Below, piece after piece: positions 26,807 to 35,146 of a stretch of DNA of 43,468 nt. The stretch is taken from the NCBI GenBank assembly GCA_036511595.1, contig DATCBY010000037.1:1-43468 (forward strand), written 5' to 3'. This DNA comes from DASZQY01 sp036511595 (GTDB lineage: Bacteria > Pseudomonadota > Alphaproteobacteria > Rhizobiales > Kaistiaceae). The notes beneath the pieces are model-generated. The model worked only from the letters and a program-made list of their open reading frames with translations. It searched no databases and had not been told where the DNA came from. Each line of letters opens with the position of its first letter. Positions within the stretch are counted from its first letter, which is position 1. The translations under genes and the position numbers were made by a program.

Positions 26807-27793
26807 TCAGGCGGCGAGTTCGTGAATGTCTGCTGCGTCCCATTGAATCGCGGCGATCTCGCCGACCGAGAACGGCTGCTCGAAAAAGGCCCGCTCCGGC
26901 ACCACTGCGGTCAGTTCCATGCCGTCGTTGGCGGTAAGCGCGACGGAAACCGTGGTGCCCTGGTATTCGACCTCGCGCACCGTCACCGGCCGGGCGTTTT
27001 CGCCAGGCAGCTTGAGGAGGCGCGTGCGGTCGGTGCGCACGCTCACCTTGCGGCCGTCTATGGGCATGACGTTGTGGCCGCCGATGAACTTGGCGACGAA
27101 TTCGGTGCGCGGCGTGTTGAAGATTGCGGGCGGTGTCCCCGCCTGTTCGATCTTGCCGTCGTTCATCACCACGATCAGGTCGGCGAGCGCCATCGCCTCT
27201 TCCTGGCTGTGGGTGACGTGGATGAACGAAATGCCGAGGTCGCGCTGGAAACGCTTCAGTTCGGCGCGCACCTTGATACGCAGAAACGGATCGAGCGCCG
27301 ACAGCGGCTCGTCGAGCAGCAGGATCACCGGATCGGTGACCAGAGCGCGAGCCAGCGCCACGCGCTGCTGCTGTCCGCCGGATAGCTGTCCCGGCAGGCG
27401 TCCGGCGTATTTTTCCAGCGCCACCAGGGTCAGCATCTCGTCGGCGCGGGCCGCGCGGGCCGCCTTGGCGACGCCTTTCATCTTCAGCGAGAACGCCACG
27501 TTGTCGCGCACGCTGAGGTGGGGAAAGAGCGCATAGCTCTGGAACATCATGGCCGTGCCGCGGGCGGCGGGCGGTTTGTCGGTGACGTTCTCGTTGCCGA
27601 GCAGAACGTCGCCTATCGAAACGGCCTCGTGCCCCGCAATCATGCGCAGCGTCGAGGTCTTGCCGCAGCCGGAGGGGCCGAGCAGGCAGCAGTAAGTACC
27701 GGCGGCGATGCGGAGATTGATGTTGTCCACCGCGACGGTGTCCCCGTAGGCCTTGGTGACGGCGACAAGTTCCAGATCGGCGGCGCGGGTCAT
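26807..27793 (-). CDS. ABC transporter ATPase, PotA-like
   Basis: A 328-residue ATPase: Walker A GPSGCGKTS, signature LSGGQQQRVALARAL, Walker B ILLLDEPLSALD, H-loop FIHVTHSQEEAMALADLI, and a C-terminal TOBE/OB regulatory domain from about residue 235. It is the first gene of the operon. I preferred the ATG at 27793 (preceded by gggtggag) over the ATG at 27817. It is divergent from the GntR regulator; the shared gap of about 260 bp contains a palindrome at 27976-27987. Confidence 0.92.
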   Translation of the reverse strand: MTRAADLELVAVTKAYGDTVAVDNINLRIAAGTYCCLLGPSGCGKTSTLRMIAGHEAVSIGDVLLGNENVTDKPPAARGTAMMFQSYALFPHLSVRDNVAFSLKMKGVAKAARAARADEMLTLVALEKYAGRLPGQLSGGQQQRVALARALVTDPVILLLDEPLSALDPFLRIKVRAELKRFQRDLGISFIHVTHSQEEAMALADLIVVMNDGKIEQAGTPPAIFNTPRTEFVAKFIGGHNVMPIDGRKVSVRTDRTRLLKLPGENARPVTVREVEYQGTTVSVALTANDGMELTAVVPERAFFEQPFSVGEIAAIQWDAADIHELAA

Positions 27794-27975
27794 GGTCTCC
27801 ACCCTTCGGCTCGCCATCCCGTTCGCAAGGTCGGTGCCAAACCCGCCGGGCTGGCCAGCTTTCCCGCCTAAGCGATTGATTCAACTGCTGTTGCGCACCG
27901 GCGCGAGCGGACGGCAAAGGATCGCGGCGAACGCGGGCGCACGGCAATTGGGCAGCGCGCGGCGACCCTGCCCAA

Positions 27976-27987
27976 ATTGTATACAAT
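27976..27987. promoter_or_regulatory. perfect palindrome ATTGTATACAAT, likely GntR/FCD operator
   Basis: A 12-bp perfect inverted repeat between the divergent ATPase gene and the GntR regulator. FCD-type GntR regulators typically bind short AT-rich palindromes containing TTGTNNACAA or TGTATAC cores. A related half site (GGATACAG) follows at 28000-28007. It lies about 80 bp upstream of the regulator start and 180 bp from the transporter start. Confidence 0.65.
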
Positions 27988-28056
27988 CGTTGATGAGAGT
28001 GGATACAGCCGCTCAGCGTGCTATGTAACGCGCGACCGTTCGCCCAAGGGGGAGCC

Positions 28057-28797
28057 TTGGAATCCGCTACCGAACCTCCTTCTGACGAAACGTCGAACGG
28101 CAAGCGCAGCGGCCGCACATTGACCGGCGCGCGCTCGGCACAAATCTACGGCTCGCTGCTCGAAGCCATCCTCGATCATCGGCTGTCGCCGGGGACCCGT
28201 TTGCCCGAGGACGACATCGGAGCGCTCTTCGGCGTCAGCCGGACGATCGTGCGCGCCGCGCTGCAAACCCTCGCCCACGAACGCGTCGTCACCATCCAGC
28301 CCAATCGTGGCGCGCAGGTCGCGCATCCATCCGTCGAAGAAGCGCGGCAGGTCTTCGAGGCGCGCTCGCTCCTTGAGCCGCGCATCGCGGCGCTGGCGGC
28401 GGAACGCGCGACGGTGCGCAATGTGGCGAGGCTGCGCTCCCACCATCGCAGCGAGGAGACCGCGATCCGTCAGGGCGACCAGCGGCGCGCCATCGCGCTG
28501 TCGGCGCGTTTTCACAACATGCTGGCCGAGATCGCCGGCCAATCCATCCCTGAGGGATTTCTGCGCGAGCTGACATCGCGCTCTTCGCTAGTCGTCGCTC
28601 TCTACTGGCAGCGCAAGGACACCACTTGCGAGCGCCATGCCCACCACGAGCTGCTCGGCGCGGTCGCGGCCCACAACGGCAAGCGCGCGGCGGACCTCAT
28701 GCGCAGCCACCTCGTAGACATCTTCTCCGGCCTCAACCTGCGCGAGCGCGTGGTCAAGGAAGTCCGCCTCTCCGAATTGCTGTCGCGCGGAGACTGA
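28057..28797 (+). CDS. GntR-family transcriptional regulator, FCD subfamily
   Basis: A 246-residue repressor-type regulator. The winged helix (about residues 25-90) reads LEAILDHRLSPGTRLPEDDI, LFGVSRTIVRAALQTL and NRGAQVAHPSVEEARQVFEA. A helical FCD ligand-binding domain follows, with the expected acidic and histidine residues for metal or acid binding (SARFHNMLAEIAG, HHELLGAVAAHNG). I chose the TTG at 28057 because aaggggga lies 5 bp upstream; the alternative is GTG 28018 with no site. Divergent to the polyamine-type operon, which it probably controls from the palindrome at 27976. Confidence 0.88.
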   Translation: MESATEPPSDETSNGKRSGRTLTGARSAQIYGSLLEAILDHRLSPGTRLPEDDIGALFGVSRTIVRAALQTLAHERVVTIQPNRGAQVAHPSVEEARQVFEARSLLEPRIAALAAERATVRNVARLRSHHRSEETAIRQGDQRRAIALSARFHNMLAEIAGQSIPEGFLRELTSRSSLVVALYWQRKDTTCERHAHHELLGAVAAHNGKRAADLMRSHLVDIFSGLNLRERVVKEVRLSELLSRGD

Positions 28798-28822
28798 CCG
28801 CAGGCTACCGGCTCGATCGGCT

Positions 28823-29041
28823 TTATTTCTTCCCGCGGCGGAAGAGAAACGTCGGGAGAAAGAGCACTACCCCGGGTGTGAGCATGCGGAAAGCACTCCG
28901 CGCTTCCTCGGGCGTCAGCCTCGCCGTCATCGGCATGGTGCCGAAGATCTTGCCCTTGATCACCAGACTGTTGCCGTCGCGCCGGATGGCACTGACGGTC
29001 ATCAGCTCCTTGCCGGTGTTGTCCTGAATCTTCGTGGGCAT
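28823..29041 (-). CDS. 72-residue conserved-looking small protein
   Basis: A 72-residue soluble protein with two beta-rich stretches (NTGKELMTVSAIRRDGNSLV, IKGKIFGTMPMTARLTPEEA) and a hydrophobic C-terminal segment (LTPGVVLFLPTFLF) ending in RRGKK, which may be a membrane anchor. The start at ATG 29041 is preceded by gagga. It lies 4 bp after the chimeric pseudogene and so was in its operon. I do not know the family. The compositional quality suggests a true gene. Confidence 0.6.
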   Translation of the reverse strand: MPTKIQDNTGKELMTVSAIRRDGNSLVIKGKIFGTMPMTARLTPEEARSAFRMLTPGVVLFLPTFLFRRGKK

Positions 29042-29045
29042 TTCC

Positions 29046-30150
29046 TCAGGTGCGGATCGCCTTGTCGAAGTCGATGCCCAGATCGTCGCACATCTTGATG
29101 GCGGTTCCGCGCCCGGCGCCATAAACGCCGCCGCCCGGGTGCATGAACGGGCCGACAAGGTAAAGCCGGTTGGCGCCTGGCACCGTGTACTGGCCGAGGT
29201 CGGGCGTCGGTCGATGGCCGACGGTCTGGTACATGAACGGCGCGCAGCCATGCATGTCGCCGTTGACGAAGGAGTTGGGCGAAGAGCGCTCCATGTCGAG
29301 GGGCGAAAGAGTCGTCCGCATGATGATGTTGTCGTCGGTGAGGTTGGAGATGAAGCGGCGGAAGTAGTCGAGGTTCGTGTCCGCCTCCTGTTCCTTGATT
29401 TCATCCCAGTAGGCCGGGCCGTGCCCCTCGATGTTGTAGGGCGCCATGGTGATCGCGTGGAAAATGCCGGCGCCGGCGGGAGCCCGCGTCGGGTCGGCGT
29501 GGGTCTCGTCGCCGCTGCCGGTCAGCGGCCGCGGCGGAATGCGCCGCCGGCGAAGATAGTCGAAGTCGTCAAGCAGGTCGGACAGGCGGTCGTAGGTGAA
29601 GTACTCAAGCATGGTCGCGCGCGTGATTTCCTCGCCGGCTAGATACTTCGTCCGCTCCTTCAGGTCGTAATGGCTGACGAAGAGGCTCATAGACGAGGTG
29701 TTCACCCGCTCGGCGCGGCGCACGACGCCCTGGTCCATCAGGCTGATGATGCCTGACTGGTCGTAGTACTGCGCCGTCGCGATGCAATCGACCAGGCTCG
29801 AGCTGCCGACCAGCGCGACAACCTTGTTGTCTTCCACCATCTTCTTGGCAATTTCCGCCGCCTTGTCCGGACGGGTCTGGTCGTCGTCCATTGAATAGGC
29901 GATTGGCCGCCCGTTGATGCCGCCATTGGCGTTGACGCAGTCAAAGTAGGCCTTGGCGCCGTTGGCGCCGTTGGAGATATCCGCCGCGCCACTCGCCGTC
30001 ACGATGGCGCCGATCGGGATTGGCTGCCCCGTTGCGGGCTTGCCCGTATTGATTCCGCAATCGGCGGCAGAAGCCGCCGAAACGGCTAGTCCGGCAACCA
30101 GAGCGCAGGCCGCGCCGAGGAGCCACAGGGCTCTGGGTCTTGGCGGACAC
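29046..30150 (-). pseudogene. chimera: LIV binding-protein N-terminus joined to phytoene-dehydrogenase-like C-terminus
   Basis: The upstream part, from about 30150 to 29725, encodes a signal peptide-like stretch (ALVAGLAVSAASAADCG) and the start of a LivK-type binding protein (IGAIVTASGAADISNGANG, YFDCVNANGGINGRPIAYSM). No good start codon lies in that frame, so the leader is probably frameshifted too. At about 29715-29730, after SLMDQGV, the same frame becomes the last 225 residues of a phytoene-desaturase/NAD(P)-FAD oxidoreductase (SMSLFVSHYDLKERTKYLAG, YLVGPFMHPGGGVYGAGRG) to the stop at 29046. The FAD-binding N-terminus and the rest of the binding protein are missing. A deletion joining two genes is the simplest reading. 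The binding-protein half may once have served the second LIV operon. Confidence 0.8.
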
Positions 30151-30190
30151 CCGCGTGCCTTGCCGGCGCGGCCCGCATCGTGGGCACCCG

Positions 30191-30205
30191 GTCTGCGTCG
30201 CAGAC
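30191..30205 (-). terminator. possible terminator hairpin after MetE-like gene
   Basis: GTCTGC and GCAGAC pair around a 3-base loop, 16 bp beyond the stop of the MetE-like gene. There is no T-tract, so it is weak evidence. Confidence 0.3.
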
Positions 30206-30221
30206 GAGCGCGGAAGCCAGA

Positions 30222-31253
30222 TTAACCGGCAATTTCCCGGCGAACGATCGCGGCTCCCGCCACCATCGTCTGCATCTTTCCGAAGGCGACGTCGCGCGGC
30301 AGATATTTCAACCCGCAGTCGGGGGCGACGACGATCTTCTCAGCCGGCACATAGGGAAGCGCCTTACGAATACGCTCGGCCACCTTTTCCGGCGTCTCAA
30401 CGTTCATGTCGGAAAGATCGAGGACGCCGAGGATGATCGTCTTGCCGGGCAGCGTGGCGAGCACCGACGTGTCGAGATTCGACTGCGCCGTTTCGATGGA
30501 GATCTGCTTCAGCGCCGTTCCGGCGAATTCCGGCAGGAACGAATAACCGTGCGGGCGCTGGTGGATGATCGCCGCGTAGCCGAAGCAGATATGCAGCGCG
30601 ATGGTGCCGGTGACGCCTTCCAGCGCGCGATTGATCACCTTCAATCCATACTGGCGCGCTTTCTCCGGCCGCGCCTGCATGTACGGTTCGTCGATCTGCA
30701 CTACGTCGGCGCCGGCGGCGAAAAGGTCCTTGATCTCGGCGTTGACCGCAGCGGCATAGTCGAGCGCCATCTCCTCGTCGTTCGGATAGAAATCGTTCTG
30801 CGCCTGCTGCGCCATGGTGAACGCGCCGGGCACGGTGATCTTGACCATCCGGTCGGTATTGGACTTGAGGAACTGCAGGTCGCGCACTTCCACGGCGTGT
30901 TTGCGCCGGATCTTTCCGGCAACGCGCGGTACCGGGTTGGGATGGCCTGAGCGGTCCATGGCCGTGCCCGGCTTATCGAGATCGACGCCTTCGAGCGCCG
31001 TGGCGAACCTGTTGGAGTAACTCTCGCGCCGCATCTCGCCGTCGGTGATGATGTCGAGCCCGGCTTCCTCCTGCGCCTTGATGGCGAGGATCGTGGCGTC
31101 GTCCTGCGCCTGATCGAGGTACTCGGCCGGGATCCGCCACAACTCCTTGGCGCGCACGCGCGGCGGAAGGCGCGCGGCCAGCTTGGCGCGGTCGATCAGC
31201 CATTCCGGTTGCGGATAAGAACCGACAAGCGAAGTTGGAAAAAGCTTGTTCAT
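30222..31253 (-). CDS. MetE C-terminal-domain homologue (cobalamin-independent methionine synthase-like)
   Basis: A 343-residue barrel equal to the catalytic C-terminal half of MetE; the N-terminal half (about 400 residues) is absent, as in archaeal-type and other short MetE homologues. The zinc-site residues are all visible: His and Cys in ALHICFG, Glu in ISIETAQ, and Cys in VVAPDCGLKYL. The N-terminal motif FPTSLVGSYPQPEWL is typical. The family transfers methyl groups to thiols; short members often act on substrates other than homocysteine and methyltetrahydrofolate. The ATG at 31253 has ggagag upstream (31262-31267). Confidence 0.88.
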   Translation of the reverse strand: MNKLFPTSLVGSYPQPEWLIDRAKLAARLPPRVRAKELWRIPAEYLDQAQDDATILAIKAQEEAGLDIITDGEMRRESYSNRFATALEGVDLDKPGTAMDRSGHPNPVPRVAGKIRRKHAVEVRDLQFLKSNTDRMVKITVPGAFTMAQQAQNDFYPNDEEMALDYAAAVNAEIKDLFAAGADVVQIDEPYMQARPEKARQYGLKVINRALEGVTGTIALHICFGYAAIIHQRPHGYSFLPEFAGTALKQISIETAQSNLDTSVLATLPGKTIILGVLDLSDMNVETPEKVAERIRKALPYVPAEKIVVAPDCGLKYLPRDVAFGKMQTMVAGAAIVRREIAG

Positions 31254-31461
31254 GCGGCGTCTCTCCCCGGCGGCGGCGCGTCTGGCGGCGCCCTGACCCA
31301 ACCCGGGCAAACTTTATGGGAAGCGCCCTGCCTTGTCATGCTTCGCGGGCAAGGGTCGGCCCGCAAAATCGTGCCCGCCCGATCACTTGAGCCAAGACCC
31401 CGCACCCACCAGCGGCTATACTTCGTTCCGATCAAAGCCGTCACCATGGAGGAGACCGTCC

Positions 31462-32139
31462 TTGCGCAAGTTGCAGACCCAGGGCGTCCATCACATCACG
31501 CTGGTCGGGGCGGACCGGCGCAGCACGATCGATTTCTGGGAGGGCGTGCTCGGTATGCCATTCGTCTTCGATCAGCCGAACCTCGACGTGCCAGCGGAGA
31601 GCCATCTCTATTTCGACCCTGGCGACGGCCGGCTTATCACCATCTTCACCAACGAGACGCGCAAGCCCGATCCGACCGCGAACGCGACCGAGATCGGTGA
31701 CGTCCATCACGTGGCTTTCTCGGTATCGCACGCGACGTTTTCGCAGGCGGTCGAACGGCTGGCGGAACGCGGCATCGCCAACAGCGGGCCGAAGGATCGC
31801 GGCTTCATGGATTCGATCTATTTCCGCGATCCGCTCGGCCAGTTGTTCGAGCTGGCTTCGTATCGCTTCGAGCCCCCGCAAGGCCGCACCCACGCGGAGG
31901 TGCTGCTCGCCGCGCATCACATCCGCGTCGCGCGTGGCGACTACAATATCAAGGAAGAACAGCTCGCCGATGCGATCGAGGACATGATCCGCGGCGATCG
32001 CGATAGCCTTTCCAAAGACCGCTCCGCCAAAAATCCCTATCGCAAGGCCAAGGCCGGCGAGGGCAAGGAACGCGTCATGGGAACCGAGCGGGCGACGACG
32101 AAAAAGCCGGCAAAAGGCAAGGTGAAGGTATCGTCGTAG
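31462..32139 (+). CDS. VOC-family protein (glyoxalase/extradiol dioxygenase-like)
   Basis: A 225-residue vicinal-oxygen-chelate protein. One two-module unit covers residues 1-140, with candidate metal ligands His in GVHHITL, His in DVHHVAFSV and Glu in QLFELASYRF. It is followed by a helical segment (RVARGDYNIKEEQLADAIED) and a lysine-rich tail (KAKAGEGKER ... KKPAKGKVKV) that is unusual for the family and may be disordered or bind nucleic acid. The TTG start at 31462 fits a ggagga site at 31448-31453; no ATG is available in frame near the homology start. It precedes the GST gene by 110 bp on the same strand. Confidence 0.85.
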   Translation: MRKLQTQGVHHITLVGADRRSTIDFWEGVLGMPFVFDQPNLDVPAESHLYFDPGDGRLITIFTNETRKPDPTANATEIGDVHHVAFSVSHATFSQAVERLAERGIANSGPKDRGFMDSIYFRDPLGQLFELASYRFEPPQGRTHAEVLLAAHHIRVARGDYNIKEEQLADAIEDMIRGDRDSLSKDRSAKNPYRKAKAGEGKERVMGTERATTKKPAKGKVKVSS

Positions 32140-32249
32140 GGTTCGCGCAGCGGTAGAGTAGCTTACGGCTGCAGCGTGTTGGCCAGCATTATCCGGGAAA
32201 CCGCCGTCTCGCGGAAAGCGACCGGCCAGGCAAGAATGGGAGGAATGAC

Positions 32250-32930
32250 ATGACCGCCAAGCTTTACATACTGGAGGTTTCCAACACGAGCCGCCCGATC
32301 CGGGCGCTCATCGCCGAGAACAAATTACCGATCGAGGAGGTTGCGCTCGACTTCTACAAGGGCGAGCACGCCAGCGAACCGTATACCTCGCTCAATCCGA
32401 ACGGGCTCGTGCCGACGCTCGACGACGAAGGCTTCGTCCTCACCGAAAGCTCGGCCATCATGAAATATCTCGCCGACAAATTTAATCTGGCGCTCTATCC
32501 GAAAGAGTTGAAGAAGCGTGCCAAGGTCAACGAATCGATGGACTGGTTCAACACCGGCTTCTATCGCGACTACGCCTACAACGTCGTCTATCCGCAGATC
32601 TATCCCCACCACAAGCGGCCCGGCGACGACGTGCAGAAGGGCACGATCGAGTGGGGCAAGTCGCAGACAAAAAAGTGGCTGACGGTGCTCAACGACCACT
32701 GGCTCGGCAAGGGCAACAAGTTCCTCGTCGGCAACGAGATGACCATCGCCGACCTCTTCGGCTACGCCCTGCTCACCTGCGGAATTGTCACCCGCGACGA
32801 GTTCAAGGATTATCCGAATGTCGATCGCTGGGTGAAGGAAGTTGCCAAGCTGCCGAGCTGGCCGAAGGTCAACGCGGCGCTGACGGGCTTCCGCGACTAC
32901 GTCAAGGATCAGCAGTTCGTCAACGTCTGA
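32250..32930 (+). CDS. glutathione S-transferase
   Basis: A 226-residue two-domain GST. The thioredoxin-like N-terminus has LYILEVSNTSRPIRALI, where Ser11 or Ser/Thr nearby replaces the tyrosine of classical GSTs, the cis-Pro motif GLVPTL, and the glutathione-binding LTESSAIMKYLA. The helical C-terminus has the NEMTIADLFGYALL folding motif. Substrate unknown. Good gggagga site at 32236-32242. It ends 41 bp from a convergent gene, with a strong palindrome between. Confidence 0.92.
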   Translation: MTAKLYILEVSNTSRPIRALIAENKLPIEEVALDFYKGEHASEPYTSLNPNGLVPTLDDEGFVLTESSAIMKYLADKFNLALYPKELKKRAKVNESMDWFNTGFYRDYAYNVVYPQIYPHHKRPGDDVQKGTIEWGKSQTKKWLTVLNDHWLGKGNKFLVGNEMTIADLFGYALLTCGIVTRDEFKDYPNVDRWVKEVAKLPSWPKVNAALTGFRDYVKDQQFVNV

Positions 32931-32955
32931 TCGTCCGGAAATTAGCTATCGATGG

Positions 32956-32971
32956 GGCGCCCGCGGGCGCC
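32956..32971. terminator. 16-bp palindrome between convergent genes, likely bidirectional terminator
   Basis: GGCGCCCGCGGGCGCC is a perfect palindrome that touches the stop of the minus-strand ligase gene and lies 25 bp past the GST stop. Pairing extends about 4 bp further with one wobble. It lacks strong T-tracts on either side, so it may work with Rho or simply protect both 3' ends. Confidence 0.55.
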
Positions 32972-34309
32972 TCATTCGTTTGCAGGCGCCGCGTTCGACC
33001 AGTCGACCAGCTTCGACTTGTAGCTTGAACGCGGCAGCGTGCCGAACGGCAGCAGGTCGATTTCGGTGGTGACGACCAGGGCCTCGCGGATGCGGGCGCG
33101 GATGCGTTCGGCGAGATCGTCAGACGTCTGGGCCCCTTCGCCGACTTCGACCGCCACCGGCAGGGGCGGGTCCTGGCGGAAGTTTTTTCGGCGCGGGCGG
33201 ACCGAGATCATCCCGCTCACCAACGGACTGAATTCGTTGACGATTTCACGGATCGCCGTCGGGAATACGTTGACGCCACGCACGATCAGCATGTCATCGG
33301 TACGCCCGATACAGCGCACCCTAGGCGCTGTACGCCCGCATGCGCACATCGACACCCACAGGCGGACATGGTCGCGGCTGCGGAAGCGCAGCAGGGGGGC
33401 GGCGCGATGGCGGAGGTGGGTATAGGCCAGTTCGCCTTCGGCCCCGTCGACCATCGGCAGCGTCTTGCCGTTCTGCGGATCGATCAACTCGAAGTGGACG
33501 AAACCGCGCCCGGAGAAATGCATGCCCTGCTTCTCGGTGCATTCGCCCCACAGCGACACGGAGATGTCGCCGAGTCCCATTGCTTCGGTCACCTCGGCGC
33601 CCCAGGCCGCCTCGATGCGCGCGCGCACGGCAGGCTCGCCGCCGCCCGGCTCGCCCGCAACCAGCACGCGTTCGACGCTCGATTTCGCTAGGTCGATGTT
33701 GCGCTCGTGCGCCCATTCGGCGATGTGGATCGCATAGGACGGCGTCACCACCACCGTGTCGGCCTTCAGCATTTCGATGGCCGTGACCAGGCGGTCCGTG
33801 CTGCTGCCGCCGACCGGTATATGCGTAAGCCCCATGCTGTTGAAGGCTTCCAGCGCGACGCCGGCTACGAACGGCCCGGCGTTGTAGGTCGAGATGAGGC
33901 GATTTCCCCGGCCCACGCCTGATGCCGAATACGAGCGGCTGGATATGCGCACCCAGTCTGCGACGTCCTGCAGCGTCAGCGGCACGTAGCTCGGCGTCCC
34001 GGTGGTCCCGCTGGTCGAGAAAACCCGCGCCACCTCGGACAGCGGCGGGATCAGGTGCGTGCCGATCGGGTTTTCGGGCGTGCGGCTGGCGCGCAGCTCG
34101 TCCTTTTCGGTGAAGGGCAGGGCGCTGATGTCGTCGAGGCCGCCTATTTCGGCGGCCGATCGGAAGCCGGCCCGGGTGAGCTTGCCGCGATAGAAGGCGG
34201 AGTGGACCAGGAGCCGCGCCGCCTGACGGCGATAGTCCGGGTCGTCGATCCGCTGCTGATCGCCCCACGGGCGGGCCTCGATGTCGGCATCGAACATGAC
34301 GGCGGTCAC
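32972..34309 (-). CDS. phenylacetate-CoA ligase-like AMP-forming enzyme
   Basis: A 445-residue ANL-superfamily ligase of the PaaK type. It has the phosphate loop FSTSGTTGTPSYVP, AMP-pocket regions (AMGLGDISVSLWGECTE), the RFRSRDHVRL aspartate region, the hinge RTDDMLIVRGVNVFP, and a C-terminal lysine in GTLPRSSYKSKLV. It should activate a carboxylic acid to its CoA thioester; no residue tells the acid. The GTG at 34309 overlaps the stop of the citrate-synthase-like gene (GTGA); an ATG at 34297 is the alternative. Last gene of the long minus-strand train. Confidence 0.88.
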   Translation of the reverse strand: MTAVMFDADIEARPWGDQQRIDDPDYRRQAARLLVHSAFYRGKLTRAGFRSAAEIGGLDDISALPFTEKDELRASRTPENPIGTHLIPPLSEVARVFSTSGTTGTPSYVPLTLQDVADWVRISSRSYSASGVGRGNRLISTYNAGPFVAGVALEAFNSMGLTHIPVGGSSTDRLVTAIEMLKADTVVVTPSYAIHIAEWAHERNIDLAKSSVERVLVAGEPGGGEPAVRARIEAAWGAEVTEAMGLGDISVSLWGECTEKQGMHFSGRGFVHFELIDPQNGKTLPMVDGAEGELAYTHLRHRAAPLLRFRSRDHVRLWVSMCACGRTAPRVRCIGRTDDMLIVRGVNVFPTAIREIVNEFSPLVSGMISVRPRRKNFRQDPPLPVAVEVGEGAQTSDDLAERIRARIREALVVTTEIDLLPFGTLPRSSYKSKLVDWSNAAPANE

Positions 34310-35094
34310 GGCTGGTCGTGCCCGTCGTACGAAATCGCGTCTTCCGCCTTCGCCGCCATCAGGAAACCGATCGGGCGCGTCTGTTCTTCGGCCAGATGGG
34401 CCAGCAGCCCGGCGGTGCGCGCCAAGAGTGGGATCGCTTTGATCATGGCCGGCGGAAAATCGAGGTCGATCAGGCACGCGGCAATCGCCATCGACACGTT
34501 CATCGGCAATGGCCGTCCCCAGACCTTCTCGGCGGCTGGACCGAAGCGATGAGCAAGCGCGATTGCCTGTCCGGCGATCTTGCGTTCGGCGGCAAGCGCC
34601 AGGATGCGCTCGGCGCGCGGGTCGACCGGCTTGTGGAGGGGATGGCCGAAGCCCGGCATCTTCTCGCCGCGCGCGCGAATTTCACCGGCAATTGCCGCGA
34701 CCACCGCGTCCGGATTGCCACCTGCCGCAACCCTTTTGCGCGCTTCCAGCAGCACGGCGCCACACGCCTCCGCGCTGCCGAGGATGACTGTCCCGGCGCC
34801 GAGCAGGCCTGCGGCGAGCGCTCCCTGCAGCGCGTCGGGCGCCGCGGCAAGCGTCATGCGCGCTGCCACTGCCGTCGGCGTCAGGCCGTGCTCGGCGATG
34901 GCGACGAGCAGGAGATCGAGGAAATAGCGCTGCGTCTCGGTGGGCTCGCGGCTGGTGAGCAGAAGATAGAAGTATCCGGTGAAGGTGATCCCGCCCATGA
35001 GATCGCCGGTGAGGTCGCGACCGCGCACCCGGACGTGGGTCGCAGTAGCTTCGGCAATCGCGGTCCTGGCCGTTCCCGGCTTCCCGATGAGCAC
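34306..35094 (-). CDS. citrate synthase/citryl-CoA lyase-like protein
   Basis: A 262-residue citrate synthase-fold protein, short as in citryl-CoA lyases. GFGHPLHKPVDPRAERIL matches the region around His320 of citrate synthase. The stretch equivalent to the other catalytic histidine reads AGLLGAGTVILGSAEACG without a histidine. The catalytic-aspartate region reads LPMNVSMAIAACLIDL, with Ser where Asp is usual. By eye, two of three catalytic residues therefore differ, so the reaction may be a C-C lyase or thioester chemistry other than citrate formation. GTG start at 35094 with a gggagg site 5-6 bp upstream. It is coupled by a 4-bp overlap to the CoA ligase downstream. Confidence 0.8.
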   Translation of the reverse strand: MLIGKPGTARTAIAEATATHVRVRGRDLTGDLMGGITFTGYFYLLLTSREPTETQRYFLDLLLVAIAEHGLTPTAVAARMTLAAAPDALQGALAAGLLGAGTVILGSAEACGAVLLEARKRVAAGGNPDAVVAAIAGEIRARGEKMPGFGHPLHKPVDPRAERILALAAERKIAGQAIALAHRFGPAAEKVWGRPLPMNVSMAIAACLIDLDFPPAMIKAIPLLARTAGLLAHLAEEQTRPIGFLMAAKAEDAISYDGHDQP

Positions 35095-35146
35095 CCGGCC
35101 CTCCCGATTGTTTCCGAACCGTTCCGCGAGTGAGCGGACGGCGGCG

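Noticed and set aside
26772..28118. 448-codon minus-strand frame overlapping the PotA-like gene
   Set aside because: The true frame carries all ABC ATPase motifs; this one carries none.
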